A DNA stretch of 64,000 nt, from assembly GCA_040219575.1 (NCBI GenBank), contig JAVJSD010000104.1:124001-188000 (forward strand), written 5' to 3'. How positions within the stretch are numbered: the first letter of the stretch is position 1; every line of letters starts with the position of its first letter. This DNA is from JAVJSD01 sp040219575 (GTDB taxonomy: Bacteria > Planctomycetota > Planctomycetia > Pirellulales > Pirellulaceae). This document shows positions 46,548 to 55,737 of this stretch, in pieces. The notes under the pieces were generated by a model, which had not been told where the DNA came from, searched no databases, and saw only the letters and a program-made list of their open reading frames with translations. A program made the translations under genes and the position numbers.

Positions 46548-46817
46548 ATGTCCCGCCCCCGATCCCAACTCGACACCAGCACCTACGCTGGCCGCACAGC
46601 CGCTCGCCTGGCAGAACTCCGGCAGCGCCACGGCTACGGCATGAACGAACTTCGTGAAGCCCTGGCCAAGCTCGACGTCGTTGTCAGCACGAGCACGCTG
46701 TACGCCTACGAGCGCGGCCGAGAGGCCGGTGGTGCGGATGTTCCGTTGAACGTGGCTTCTGCCCTTGCGAGGGTGTACCGTCTTCAATCCGTCCGAGAAG
46801 TTCTCCCGGAGATGTAG
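46548..46817 (+). CDS. XRE-like helix-turn-helix protein
   Basis: An 89-aa DNA-binding protein with a five-helix XRE fold (TAARLAELRQRHGYGMNELREALAKLDVVVSTSTLYAYERGREAGG ... VNVASALARVYRLQSVREVL). AAAGGAG lies 6 nt before the ATG, a strong ribosome site. It is 207 bp upstream of the helicase of the defence-like operon on the same strand, so it is a likely regulator of that operon. Confidence 0.75.
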   Translation: MSRPRSQLDTSTYAGRTAARLAELRQRHGYGMNELREALAKLDVVVSTSTLYAYERGREAGGADVPLNVASALARVYRLQSVREVLPEM

Positions 46818-47024
46818 AGCCTCCGTCGGTGCTGCTATCGCCAGCATGCCGAGTGTGATAAACTTCCGGCAAAGCCACGGCGTCGCGTAGAACTGGCGGC
46901 GTTTCAATCCGCCGATGGCCTGGGTTGTGGTTCCTGTATCGCGCGTTCGAACTGGCGTGGGGCCTGTGCGGCGAATTCATTCATGGCCCAATCGACCGGG
47001 TAGACGCCAGGTCAAGGTCAACGG

Positions 47025-50000
47025 ATGTCGGATCCTCTCTTCCCAATTGGAAAGCGAATCTCACTGCCGGGGCACTTCACTGAACCGGTCCTGCTGGAAT
47101 CCGTGCGCCCGCTGGGCGAGGGTTGCGAATGTCGCGTTCGCTTGACCGATGGCGGCCTGGAAGAGGTCGTCCTGTCCCCAGAAGAGACGTCGGTGCTTCG
47201 TGGCCACGACGTCGTGCAAGAAAAAGGTTGTGTAGTCGATCCAATCGATCTCCAATTGCTCGTCGAGTCCGCGCGCATTCGACTGGCCTACGCCCACGAC
47301 CGCCAATTCGCCGTCAGCTTGTCCGGCATCCGGACTCTTCCCCACCAGATCGAAGCCGTCTATCAGAAGATGCTTCCGCAGCCCTGCCTGCGCTTTCTAC
47401 TGGCGGACGACCCCGGCGCGGGCAAGACCATCATGGCCGGACTCCTCGTCAAGGAACTGAAACTCCGCGAGGTGGTTGACCGCGTGCTGATCCTCTGCCC
47501 GGCACCGCTCACCATTCAATGGCAGGACGAGATGCAGCGTTGGTTCGGTGAGACATTCGACATCATCTTCGCCGCAGTCGATCAGCAACAGTTGTCGAAC
47601 CCCTGGCAGCGGAGCAACCAAGTCATCGCGTCCATCGACTACGCCAAGCAAGAGGACGTTCGCGAGCGAATCTGGCAGCAGCACTGGAACCTCGTGATAA
47701 TCGACGAGGCACACAAGTGCTCGGCCCGAACGGGGAGCGGTGGAGTTGGACGTGAATCCCGGATTGTAACAACGAGACGGTACGACCTCGCCTCCAAGCT
47801 CGCTAGTCAATGCGACAATCTGCTGATGCTCACCGCGACGCCACATCACGGCGACGAGGACAAGTTTGCCCATTTCCTTCGCTTGCTCGATCACGACCTC
47901 TTTCCCGAGCCCCATCGACTCGGCCCGCAGGCCTCCGAGATTCGGAATGAAGTGTTCCGCCTGGGTGAGAATTGCCCTTGGGCGCTGCGGCGGTTGAAAG
48001 AAGACCTGAAGGATATGGACGGCCAAAGGCTGTTTCCCGATCGGCATGCGATCACCGTGCCCTTCATGCTCAATGCGGACGAGTTTGGCCTCTACAAATC
48101 GGTAACGGCTTACATCAACGAGTACATCCCGCAGCAGCAGGGGCAGCGCCGGACATCCGCCGCCTTGGCTCGCACCGTTTTGCAGCGTCGTCTCGCGTCA
48201 TCGGCGTGCGCAATTCATGAATCCCTGAAGCGGCGGCAGCAAAAACAGCAAGATCTGCTGACGGAAATTGAAGGGCTCTCCCCCGCGCAACGCGCCCGTC
48301 GGCTTGCGGCACTGCAAGGCCGATTGACGGACGCCGAGCAAGACGAAGACGACTTAGACGACGACGATCGCGACCATTTGATCGACGAGTACACGGCGGC
48401 ATTGGAACTCGATCAACTCCGCACGGAAATCGCCGCGCTCAAGGATCTGGTCGAAGACGCCCGCCGCGTGCGCGAGGCAGGCAACGATTCAAAACTCAAG
48501 GCGTTGCAAGAATGTCTTGCCCGCGCCCAGTTTGCGGAACTGAAGGATGGCCGAGGCAAACTGCTGCTGTTCACCGAGCACCGCGACACGCTCAACTACG
48601 TCAATGAGCACCTGGGCCGCTGGGGATACATGACCTGCGAGATTCACGGCGGCATGAACCCACATGAGCGCAAACGAGCGCAGGAACTATTCCGAACGCA
48701 GGCGCAGGTGTGCGTGGCAACCGAGGCTGCCGGCGAAGGCATCAATCTCCAGTTCTGCCACTTGATGATCAACTACGATATGCCTTGGAACCCCACTCGC
48801 CTTGAACAGCGGCTGGGGCGAATCCACCGAATCGGGCAACGCGACGATTGCTACGCGTTCAACTTCGTCGCCACGTCAGGCGAAGGTGGCGACGCCATCG
48901 TTGAGGGGCGCATTCTTGAACGGTTGCTCGAAAAACTCGACACGATGAAGTCGTCGCTGGAGGGACGGGTCTTCGATGTCATCGGCGAAGTGCTGTCACT
49001 CAACGACGTGAACCTGCCCGAAATGCTCCGCGAGGCAGCCGTCGATCCACGCCGTTTGGACGACTACCTTGATCAGATCGACCGGATCAATCCAGACAAG
49101 CTCCGCGAGTACGAAGTAGCCACTGGTATTGCCTTGGCTCGCGGCCACGTCGACTTCTCTGGCTTTCAGAAGCGGAATCTTGAAATCGAAGAACGTCGCT
49201 TAATGCCGAAGTATGTCGAAGAGCAATTTGTCGCGGCATCGAAACGAGTCGGGTTGCGCGTTGAACCTCGGGCGGATGGTCTCTGGCGTGTGGAGCACGT
49301 GCTTGCGGATTTACGCTCGGAAAGACTCGCCGCCGTCCAGAAGCTGGGAAAGGCGGACACCGAATACCGCAAGATCACGTTCCAGAAGGAAGTGCTGGAA
49401 CAGGATCAGCACCTGGACGCGATCCTCCTGGGACCGGGCCATCCGTTGTACGCGGCTGTGGATGAGAAACTGAATGAGAGTCTCTCCGACACCGTCGCCG
49501 GCGTCGCTCTTTTCATGGACGAGAAGGCTGTCGATCCCTGTCGGCTGCATTTCTTCGAGATCAACATTCGCGGCAAGGACACGCGCGGCAACGACGTGTC
49601 CTTATACGCCGAGGTCGTTGCCGTCCGCGAACAATCGGGCCTGTTTGAGGTTGTCCCTGCTGATATCCTCATTGACCTGGCTCGCCACCCACATTCATCC
49701 CCGGCCATCGGCCTCATCGATTCGCAGCCGGCCTCGGATCATCTCAAGAGCTCATACCAGGTCGAGATTCGGCAGCGATGTCAACGCGAACGGCAAAAGT
49801 TTGCGGAAGTGGTCCGGGAATACCTCGAGCGCTCTTTCAAGACGCGGATCTGCAAGGCCCAAGAACGCTACATGCGCTTGATGGCTGAAGTTGGAGCCAG
49901 ACCCGAGTACAAGCTAGCGTCCGACGAAGCGAAGCGGCATCTCGACGACCTGGAGCGCAGCCGGAAGGAGCGGCTGGTCGGTCTGGACCGGCTACAGGTC

Positions 50001-50519
50001 GCCCGCACCGGCCCCGTTCGCCACTTGGCGACGGCGGTCGTCTTGCCCCCCGACGCCGATACCGCGAACGTGCTCGGCCAGTGGGGCATCGATACTGATC
50101 CGGAGTCGCGGCGAAAGAAGGAACTGGCCGCCGAAAAGATCGCGGTTGCTGATCTTGTCGCGGAGGGCTTTCCGCAGGACTTGATTCAGCGGGTCGCTCA
50201 CGAGAAATTGTTGGGCTTCGATTATCGCGCCCAGCGCCCGCTGGACGAGGCCTTAGGTGTCATGGAGGTCCGCAGAATTGAGGTGAAGGGCTACACGCAC
50301 GGCAATCCAATCCAACTCGAACACAGCGAATGGACCAAGGCCCAGCAACTTGGCGAATCGTACTGGCTGTACGTCGTTTGGAATCCGCTCAGCCCCGAGC
50401 ATCGCCTGGTCAAGATTCAAAACCCTTATCGAGTCCTCGAGCACGCCGTCAAACACCGCGACGTGATTCGTCGCTATGAAATCCCGGTCGAAGCCATAGA
50501 TGCGGCGCGAAATAGATAG
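47025..50519 (+). CDS. SNF2-family helicase with DUF3883 C-terminus (DrmD-like)
   Basis: A 1164-aa superfamily 2 ATPase, likely a DNA translocase. Walker A is in LADDPGAGKTIMAGLL near residue 131, the DEAH box in VIIDEAHKCSA near 227, motif III in LMLTATPHHGDEDKF, and the C-terminal RecA lobe ends in RLGRIHRIGQRDD near 603. A coiled stretch lies between the lobes. Residues about 1040-1150 are DUF3883 (MEVRRIEVKGYTHGNPIQLEHSEWTKAQQLGESYWLYVVW), a nuclease-like fold also found in DISARM DrmD helicases. No other DISARM gene is present. It is first in the five-gene operon; the next ATG is 6 bp on. Confidence 0.93.
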   Translation: MSDPLFPIGKRISLPGHFTEPVLLESVRPLGEGCECRVRLTDGGLEEVVLSPEETSVLRGHDVVQEKGCVVDPIDLQLLVESARIRLAYAHDRQFAVSLSGIRTLPHQIEAVYQKMLPQPCLRFLLADDPGAGKTIMAGLLVKELKLREVVDRVLILCPAPLTIQWQDEMQRWFGETFDIIFAAVDQQQLSNPWQRSNQVIASIDYAKQEDVRERIWQQHWNLVIIDEAHKCSARTGSGGVGRESRIVTTRRYDLASKLASQCDNLLMLTATPHHGDEDKFAHFLRLLDHDLFPEPHRLGPQASEIRNEVFRLGENCPWALRRLKEDLKDMDGQRLFPDRHAITVPFMLNADEFGLYKSVTAYINEYIPQQQGQRRTSAALARTVLQRRLASSACAIHESLKRRQQKQQDLLTEIEGLSPAQRARRLAALQGRLTDAEQDEDDLDDDDRDHLIDEYTAALELDQLRTEIAALKDLVEDARRVREAGNDSKLKALQECLARAQFAELKDGRGKLLLFTEHRDTLNYVNEHLGRWGYMTCEIHGGMNPHERKRAQELFRTQAQVCVATEAAGEGINLQFCHLMINYDMPWNPTRLEQRLGRIHRIGQRDDCYAFNFVATSGEGGDAIVEGRILERLLEKLDTMKSSLEGRVFDVIGEVLSLNDVNLPEMLREAAVDPRRLDDYLDQIDRINPDKLREYEVATGIALARGHVDFSGFQKRNLEIEERRLMPKYVEEQFVAASKRVGLRVEPRADGLWRVEHVLADLRSERLAAVQKLGKADTEYRKITFQKEVLEQDQHLDAILLGPGHPLYAAVDEKLNESLSDTVAGVALFMDEKAVDPCRLHFFEINIRGKDTRGNDVSLYAEVVAVREQSGLFEVVPADILIDLARHPHSSPAIGLIDSQPASDHLKSSYQVEIRQRCQRERQKFAEVVREYLERSFKTRICKAQERYMRLMAEVGARPEYKLASDEAKRHLDDLERSRKERLVGLDRLQVARTGPVRHLATAVVLPPDADTANVLGQWGIDTDPESRRKKELAAEKIAVADLVAEGFPQDLIQRVAHEKLLGFDYRAQRPLDEALGVMEVRRIEVKGYTHGNPIQLEHSEWTKAQQLGESYWLYVVWNPLSPEHRLVKIQNPYRVLEHAVKHRDVIRRYEIPVEAIDAARNR

Positions 50520-50525
50520 GCGATC

Positions 50526-51917
50526 ATGCCGAAGCATCTGCACGAAATCCGCGATCCCATCCACGTTTTTATCCGCCTCAACACGGATGAGCGGAAGGTT
50601 GTTGACTCGCCGCCCGTGCAGCGACTTCGGAACATCCATCAACTGGCCACCACATTCCTGGTTTATCCGGGAGCAACTCATCGTCGTTTTGAACATTCGC
50701 TCGGCGTCATGGAGCTTGCGGGCCGGGTGTTCGATGTGGTCACTCACCCCTACAACATCCACGACGACATTCGCCGCATCGTGCCGGAGATCACCGACCA
50801 GAACCAGATGGGCTATTGGCGAGGCTGCCTCAAAATGGCGGCACTCTGCCACGACATCGGGCATCTTCCATTTTCACATGCAGCCGAGAAGGAACTGCTT
50901 CCCGAAGGCTGGGATCACGAACGGCTCACCCGCGTGCTGCTGGAAAGTACGGAGATGCGATCACTGTTCAATGACATGACGCCTCCGCTTCGTCCCAACG
51001 ACGTGATCAAGCTTGCGATAGGGCCCAAGAAGGCCAAACACTTGTCTTTCAGCACTTGGGAGACGGTGCTCGCCGAAATCATCGTCGGCGATGCCTTCGG
51101 CGTAGATCGGATGGACTACCTGCTGCGAGACAGCCACCACGCCGGCGTCGTTTACGGACGCTTCGACCATCACCGGCTGATCGATACATTGCGTGTGCTA
51201 CCCTCGCCCCCGGTATCGGGGAACGCTCCCGCTGCGTCTCCCACGCAGCCCGCCGAAGACCAGCCCGACCCCACCCAACCGCAGCCTCCCCCGCGTGAGC
51301 CCGCCCTCGGCGTTGACGAGGGCGGTGTGCATACAGCCGAAGCGTTGATGCTGGCCCGATTCTTCATGTACTCGCAGCTTTACTTTCACCCAATTCGGAG
51401 GGCCTACGATATTCACCTCAAGGATTTCCTAAAGGCCTGGGTCGATGGTGGGCAGTTCTCTACCGAAATCGCACGCCACTTGGAGATGACCGACAACGAG
51501 GTCACCGCCGCCTTGTTGCAAGCGAGTCGCACGCCAGATGCTCCGGGCCATGATGCGGCCCGGCGGCTAACAAAACGCGACCATTTCCGTGTGCTCTATC
51601 AGCGGCATCCGGACGACGTTCGCGTCAATCCGGAGGCCGGCAAGTCCGTCTTCGACGCGGCCTGCAAGAAGTTCGGCGCGGAGCGATGCCGGCACGACCG
51701 TTACAGCCAGCGGAGCGGCGCTCCCGACTTCCCCGTGTTGACCAAGGACGGCAGAATCGCCTCGTCGCTGGCGATGTCGCAGACGCTCACGCAGCTCGAA
51801 GCGGTCTCCGTCGACTATGTCTTCGTCGACCCGGACATTCTCGCCGAGGCTCAAACCTGGCTTCAGGCGAATCGCGAGCAGACAATAACCCCAGCGGAGG
51901 AGCTTAACGATGAATAG
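50526..51917 (+). CDS. HD-domain phosphohydrolase (SAMHD1/dGTPase-like)
   Basis: A 463-aa metal-dependent phosphohydrolase. The HD motifs are readable: His in RRFEHSLGVMELAG near residue 55, the HD pair in LKMAALCHDIGHLPFSH near 108, and Asp in GVDRMDYLLRDSHHAGVVYGRFD near 195. This is the pattern of dNTP triphosphohydrolases. A Pro/Gln-rich linker (near residues 230-260) splits the domain and looks like a tether. In this operon it may deplete nucleotides or act on a signal nucleotide (inference). It starts 6 bp after the helicase and overlaps the next gene by 8 bp. Confidence 0.88.
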   Translation: MPKHLHEIRDPIHVFIRLNTDERKVVDSPPVQRLRNIHQLATTFLVYPGATHRRFEHSLGVMELAGRVFDVVTHPYNIHDDIRRIVPEITDQNQMGYWRGCLKMAALCHDIGHLPFSHAAEKELLPEGWDHERLTRVLLESTEMRSLFNDMTPPLRPNDVIKLAIGPKKAKHLSFSTWETVLAEIIVGDAFGVDRMDYLLRDSHHAGVVYGRFDHHRLIDTLRVLPSPPVSGNAPAASPTQPAEDQPDPTQPQPPPREPALGVDEGGVHTAEALMLARFFMYSQLYFHPIRRAYDIHLKDFLKAWVDGGQFSTEIARHLEMTDNEVTAALLQASRTPDAPGHDAARRLTKRDHFRVLYQRHPDDVRVNPEAGKSVFDAACKKFGAERCRHDRYSQRSGAPDFPVLTKDGRIASSLAMSQTLTQLEAVSVDYVFVDPDILAEAQTWLQANREQTITPAEELNDE

Positions 51918-52455
51918 ACTTCAAATTGCCGCCCTGTTGACTCACCTGGTCCGCCGAATGCGGCACCACGGTGGCTGGTGCGGCGAAACGCATGTGCAAA
52001 AGTCGACTTACGTGGCCCAGCAGCTTGCCGGTGTGCCGCTGGGATTCGACTTCATCCTATACAAACACGGCCCATTCTCGTTCGATCTCCGCGACGAGTT
52101 GACCTCGCTTCGCGCCGATGACTTGCTGCACCTTGAGCCCCAGGCTTTCCCCTACGGACCGAAGTTCAAGATCACCGACAATGCACGCAAGCTCGGACAG
52201 AAGTTTCCCAAGACGATCAAAAAGTACACGGATGCCCTGGAGTTCGTCGCGGAAAAGCTGGCCGATAAGCAGGTCGATGAGCTCGAACGGCTGGCCACCG
52301 CGCTATTTGCCAAGTCGAACTTTGCCGGCATGGACGACCACGATCGCGCCGCCTGGATCAACCAGAAGAAACCGCACGTCACCATCGAAGACGCCCTCGC
52401 GGCGCTGGCGGAAGTCGATGAACTTGAAGAGGAATTCAACAGTGAACTTGCCTGA
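51910..52455 (+). CDS. Small SocA/DUF4065-like protein
   Basis: A 181-aa protein. KSTYVAQQLAGVPLGFDFILYKHGPFSFDLRDEL resembles the signature of the DUF4065/Panacea (SocA) fold, in which a Y-x-HGP-y-S-like motif is conserved; this fold is found in many antitoxins and in phage-related proteins. A C-terminal helical region follows (YTDALEFVAEKLADKQVDELERLATALF). The ATG overlaps the HD gene's stop and its end overlaps the methylase start by 14 bp, so it is translated together with both. Possible role: regulation or specificity of the system; this is not shown. Confidence 0.7.
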   Translation: MNRLQIAALLTHLVRRMRHHGGWCGETHVQKSTYVAQQLAGVPLGFDFILYKHGPFSFDLRDELTSLRADDLLHLEPQAFPYGPKFKITDNARKLGQKFPKTIKKYTDALEFVAEKLADKQVDELERLATALFAKSNFAGMDDHDRAAWINQKKPHVTIEDALAALAEVDELEEEFNSELA

Positions 52456-55400
52456 CGACCTCCGCTTGATCGAAGATTACCTGCCCATCGAGGCCATCAG
52501 CGCCGAGGCGTCGCGCGAGAAGTCTGTCCGCAAGGGGCATATCTCGACTCTCCACCTGTGGTGGGCGCGGCGGCCGTTGGTCGCGTGCCGGGCGGCGGTG
52601 TACGGGGCGCTGGTGTCCGCCGACCGCTGGGTGAAGGACGTAAACCTGAAAAACCCGCCCGAAGACGCCGAGAAGGCAACCAAGTCGAAGAACGGCAAGA
52701 AGAAGGGGCTCAACCGCAAGGCGGCGAAGGAGTTCGTCACCAAGCTCTGCCGCTATCCCAAGACCAATCCGACCAAGGAAGAGGACGTTCGCGTCAAGCG
52801 GGAAACCGAGGCCGCCATCGTCGATGCCCAGCGGCACATCCTCGAAGCGCATGCCGACCGGCTTACAGCCGAACTGGCCGAGGCGAAGAAAAAGTGCAAG
52901 CCGCCGGCCTGGGCTCTTGAGTTCAAGTTCACCGGCGAGCGGGTCAGCTACGACGACATCGTCGCCGGCCGAGCGCCGCGGCCGCGAGTGCTCGACATGT
53001 TCGCCGGCGGCGGCGCGATCCCGCTCGAAGCGCTGCGGCTGGGCTGCGAGGCCTACGCGCTCGATCTGAACCCGGTCGCTCACATTATTCAGCTTTGCAC
53101 GCTCGTCTACCCGCAGAAATACGGCAAGCCCGATCCGAATGCCCGCGGCATGACCGGCCCCAAAAACGCGCAGGGAGAAACGACATGGGGCGGCTTGGCC
53201 GAGGAGGTACGCTACTGGGGAAACTGGGTGCTCGACCGTGTTCACAAGGAAATCGGAGATCTGTATCCACCAATTCCCGATCCGGAGGTATGGGCCGAGC
53301 CGCCGGACATTGCGTTTGACTGTGCGTCCGGCGCCTGGAGCGTCGTCAAGGCAGGGAAGCTGAAGCGGGGTGTCCGGCTCGACGCGCCAGCTGCTCCCGC
53401 GTCTTTGCTGCCCGATGACGGAGACGACGACGCAGTTGACGACGAAATTAATGGCAGCGAGATAAGCGGTGTACCGGCACTGCCCCCCGGCTATCTCCAA
53501 CCGGTCGCCTATCTTTGGACGCGGACGGTGCGCTGCAAGAACCCTAGGTGTGGGGCAACGGTGCCGCTCGTCAAGCAAACCTGGCTTTGCAAGAAGCCAA
53601 CGCGTTATGCCGCCCTAAAGTTGACCGCGCCTAGTGGAAAGAAGGTGGCGAAGTTTGAGGTTGTCGATTCCCGGACAGAAAAGGAGTTGGGGTTCGACCC
53701 AGCGGCGTTCTCAAAGGGAGGCAATGCAACCTGCCCGTTCTGCGGCACCGTTGCTGACGTGGACTACGTGAAGGACGAAGGATGGCAGGGCCGAATGGGC
53801 TGTCAATCGCTTGCAACGGTTGGCATTCGCAGGAGCCAATCCGGCAAGGTGTACATTGCCGCCGACAGTCAAAATTCGGGCGACGCCGAATCAACGAAAG
53901 AGCGGTTGAGCACGTACTGCCGCGAGACCGGTGCGACCGTACCATCGGAACCCATAGCCAATCTTCCTGCCGATTGTCGTGATAACACACTCGGTATCAC
54001 CGTGCGCCCTTACGGCCTACGAACTTTTGGCGATCTGTATTCGTCAAGGCAATTGCTGTCCCTGCTGGCCTTCTGTCGAAGCGTCTCTTCGCTTAGCCAG
54101 GTCCTCGCTGAGACAGGTTCCGACACTGCGCATTCGACTGTCGTTGCGACTTGCCTTGGAGTGTGTGTCAGCAGATTGGCAGACTTCAACTCGGCCCAAT
54201 GTACGTGGTTCTACGATGGCGGTCGAGGCGTAAAACATGCGTTCGGCCGCCAGACCCTGGCAATGGTGTGGGACTACGCAGAGACAAACCCGCTGAATGC
54301 CAAGGCGGCAAGTTGGCAAATCTGTCTGAACGTGGTCTGCCAAGAACTACGGGCTTTGGCTGAGGTTGTCCGGGATTCCCATGCCGGGCGGGCGTCTGCC
54401 CTACACATTCCCGAGCCTGACGGCCACTTCGATGCAGTAATAACTGACCCGCCGTACTACGACAATGTGCCGTATGCAGACATCGCCGACTACTTCTATG
54501 TGTGGTTAAAGCGATCAATTGGCTCGCTCTACCCTGAGCACTTCTCCACCATATGTACGCCAAAGAAAGAGGAAATCATTGCCGATGCTCGGCGTTGCGG
54601 TGGCAATAAAAATGAGGCCAATAAGGCATATGAGAGGATGATGGCACAGGCATTCGGTGAGGCGCGCCGCGTCTTGAAAGATGTCGGTGCATTGGCAATC
54701 GTGTACGCGCATAAGACCACCCTTGGTTGGGCAACGCTGGTTGACGCACTTCGGCGTTCGGGATTGATCGTCGTTGAGGCATGGCCGCTGGACACAGAGA
54801 ACTCATCTCGACTACGTGCGATGGAGTCATCTGCGCTCGCGTCCAGTATCTTTCTTGTCGCACGCAAACGTGCATACAGCGCAGGCGCCGGCAACTACGA
54901 AGACGACGTGCAGCCAGAATTGCAGCAGATCGTGCGGGAGCGTGTCGAGACGCTTTGGGAAATGGGGATCGCCGGGGCGGACCTAGTGATTGCCTGTGTC
55001 GGGGCCGGCTTGCGTGCGTTCACGAAGTACGAGCGGGTCGAGTACGCGAACGGCGAGGAGGTGCCCGCCGAAAGGTTCTTGGCTGAGGTTGAAGGAGTGG
55101 TCCTCGACACGATGATGGGTAAGCTGTTCGGCCAGGCTGGCGCGAAGGTGAGCGCAATCGACCCGGCCAGCCGCTTCTACATCCTCTGGCGATTCGTTTA
55201 TAAGGCGTCCGAGATCGAGGCTGGCGAGGCGATCGTATTTACCTACGCTCAGCATGTCGAGTTGGATGGCCCGCTGGGACTTTCGACCGGCAAGGCCGCG
55301 CTGGTTGAAAAGAAGAAGGCGAAGTACCGCGCCCGCGATTTCACCGAACGCGGCGACAACGACAATCTCGGCCTACCCGGCGACGGCCTGCCCGCGCCCT

Positions 55401-55702
55401 TGATTGACGTGCTGCACCGAGCGCTTTGGCTGCTAGAGCACAGCCCCCGCAAGCTGAGCGAGTTCCTGATCGAGGCCGATCCGGACCGGGAACGGCTACG
55501 ACTGCTCGCCCAGGCCTTGGTTGGCGCGGCCCTGTCCGGCAAGAGCGAAGAGGATGCGAGTAAGCTGATCGGGACAACGCCTGCCGAACGATCCGCTCTC
55601 GGCAAGCTGTTGGCGAACTGGAAGGCAGTAATCGAACACGCCGTCGTCTCGCCCGCAGAACGAAGCGACAAGAAGGCGGGCCAGAAGCGTTTGGGATTTT
55701 AG
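52442..55702 (+). CDS. DUF1156 adenine-specific DNA methylase with zinc ribbons
   Basis: A 1086-aa methyltransferase. The DUF1156 start is SAEASREKSVRKGHISTLHLWWARRPL. The SAM motif is RVLDMFAGGGAIPLEALRLG near residue 184, and the catalytic N6-adenine motif is DPPYYDN near 668. Zinc-ribbon cysteines are CKNPRCG ... WLCKK near 366 and CPFCG near 430. A Lys-rich insert near residues 75-95 (KATKSKNGKKKGLNRKAAK) is typical. The GTG at 52442 fits the family start. It lies 35 bp before the DUF499 ATPase; DUF1156 and DUF499 are frequent partners. Confidence 0.92.
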   Translation: MNLPDDLRLIEDYLPIEAISAEASREKSVRKGHISTLHLWWARRPLVACRAAVYGALVSADRWVKDVNLKNPPEDAEKATKSKNGKKKGLNRKAAKEFVTKLCRYPKTNPTKEEDVRVKRETEAAIVDAQRHILEAHADRLTAELAEAKKKCKPPAWALEFKFTGERVSYDDIVAGRAPRPRVLDMFAGGGAIPLEALRLGCEAYALDLNPVAHIIQLCTLVYPQKYGKPDPNARGMTGPKNAQGETTWGGLAEEVRYWGNWVLDRVHKEIGDLYPPIPDPEVWAEPPDIAFDCASGAWSVVKAGKLKRGVRLDAPAAPASLLPDDGDDDAVDDEINGSEISGVPALPPGYLQPVAYLWTRTVRCKNPRCGATVPLVKQTWLCKKPTRYAALKLTAPSGKKVAKFEVVDSRTEKELGFDPAAFSKGGNATCPFCGTVADVDYVKDEGWQGRMGCQSLATVGIRRSQSGKVYIAADSQNSGDAESTKERLSTYCRETGATVPSEPIANLPADCRDNTLGITVRPYGLRTFGDLYSSRQLLSLLAFCRSVSSLSQVLAETGSDTAHSTVVATCLGVCVSRLADFNSAQCTWFYDGGRGVKHAFGRQTLAMVWDYAETNPLNAKAASWQICLNVVCQELRALAEVVRDSHAGRASALHIPEPDGHFDAVITDPPYYDNVPYADIADYFYVWLKRSIGSLYPEHFSTICTPKKEEIIADARRCGGNKNEANKAYERMMAQAFGEARRVLKDVGALAIVYAHKTTLGWATLVDALRRSGLIVVEAWPLDTENSSRLRAMESSALASSIFLVARKRAYSAGAGNYEDDVQPELQQIVRERVETLWEMGIAGADLVIACVGAGLRAFTKYERVEYANGEEVPAERFLAEVEGVVLDTMMGKLFGQAGAKVSAIDPASRFYILWRFVYKASEIEAGEAIVFTYAQHVELDGPLGLSTGKAALVEKKKAKYRARDFTERGDNDNLGLPGDGLPAPLIDVLHRALWLLEHSPRKLSEFLIEADPDRERLRLLAQALVGAALSGKSEEDASKLIGTTPAERSALGKLLANWKAVIEHAVVSPAERSDKKAGQKRLGF

Positions 55703-55737
55703 CAGACTGAGCAGCGTAGAAAGAACCGAGGCGATTC

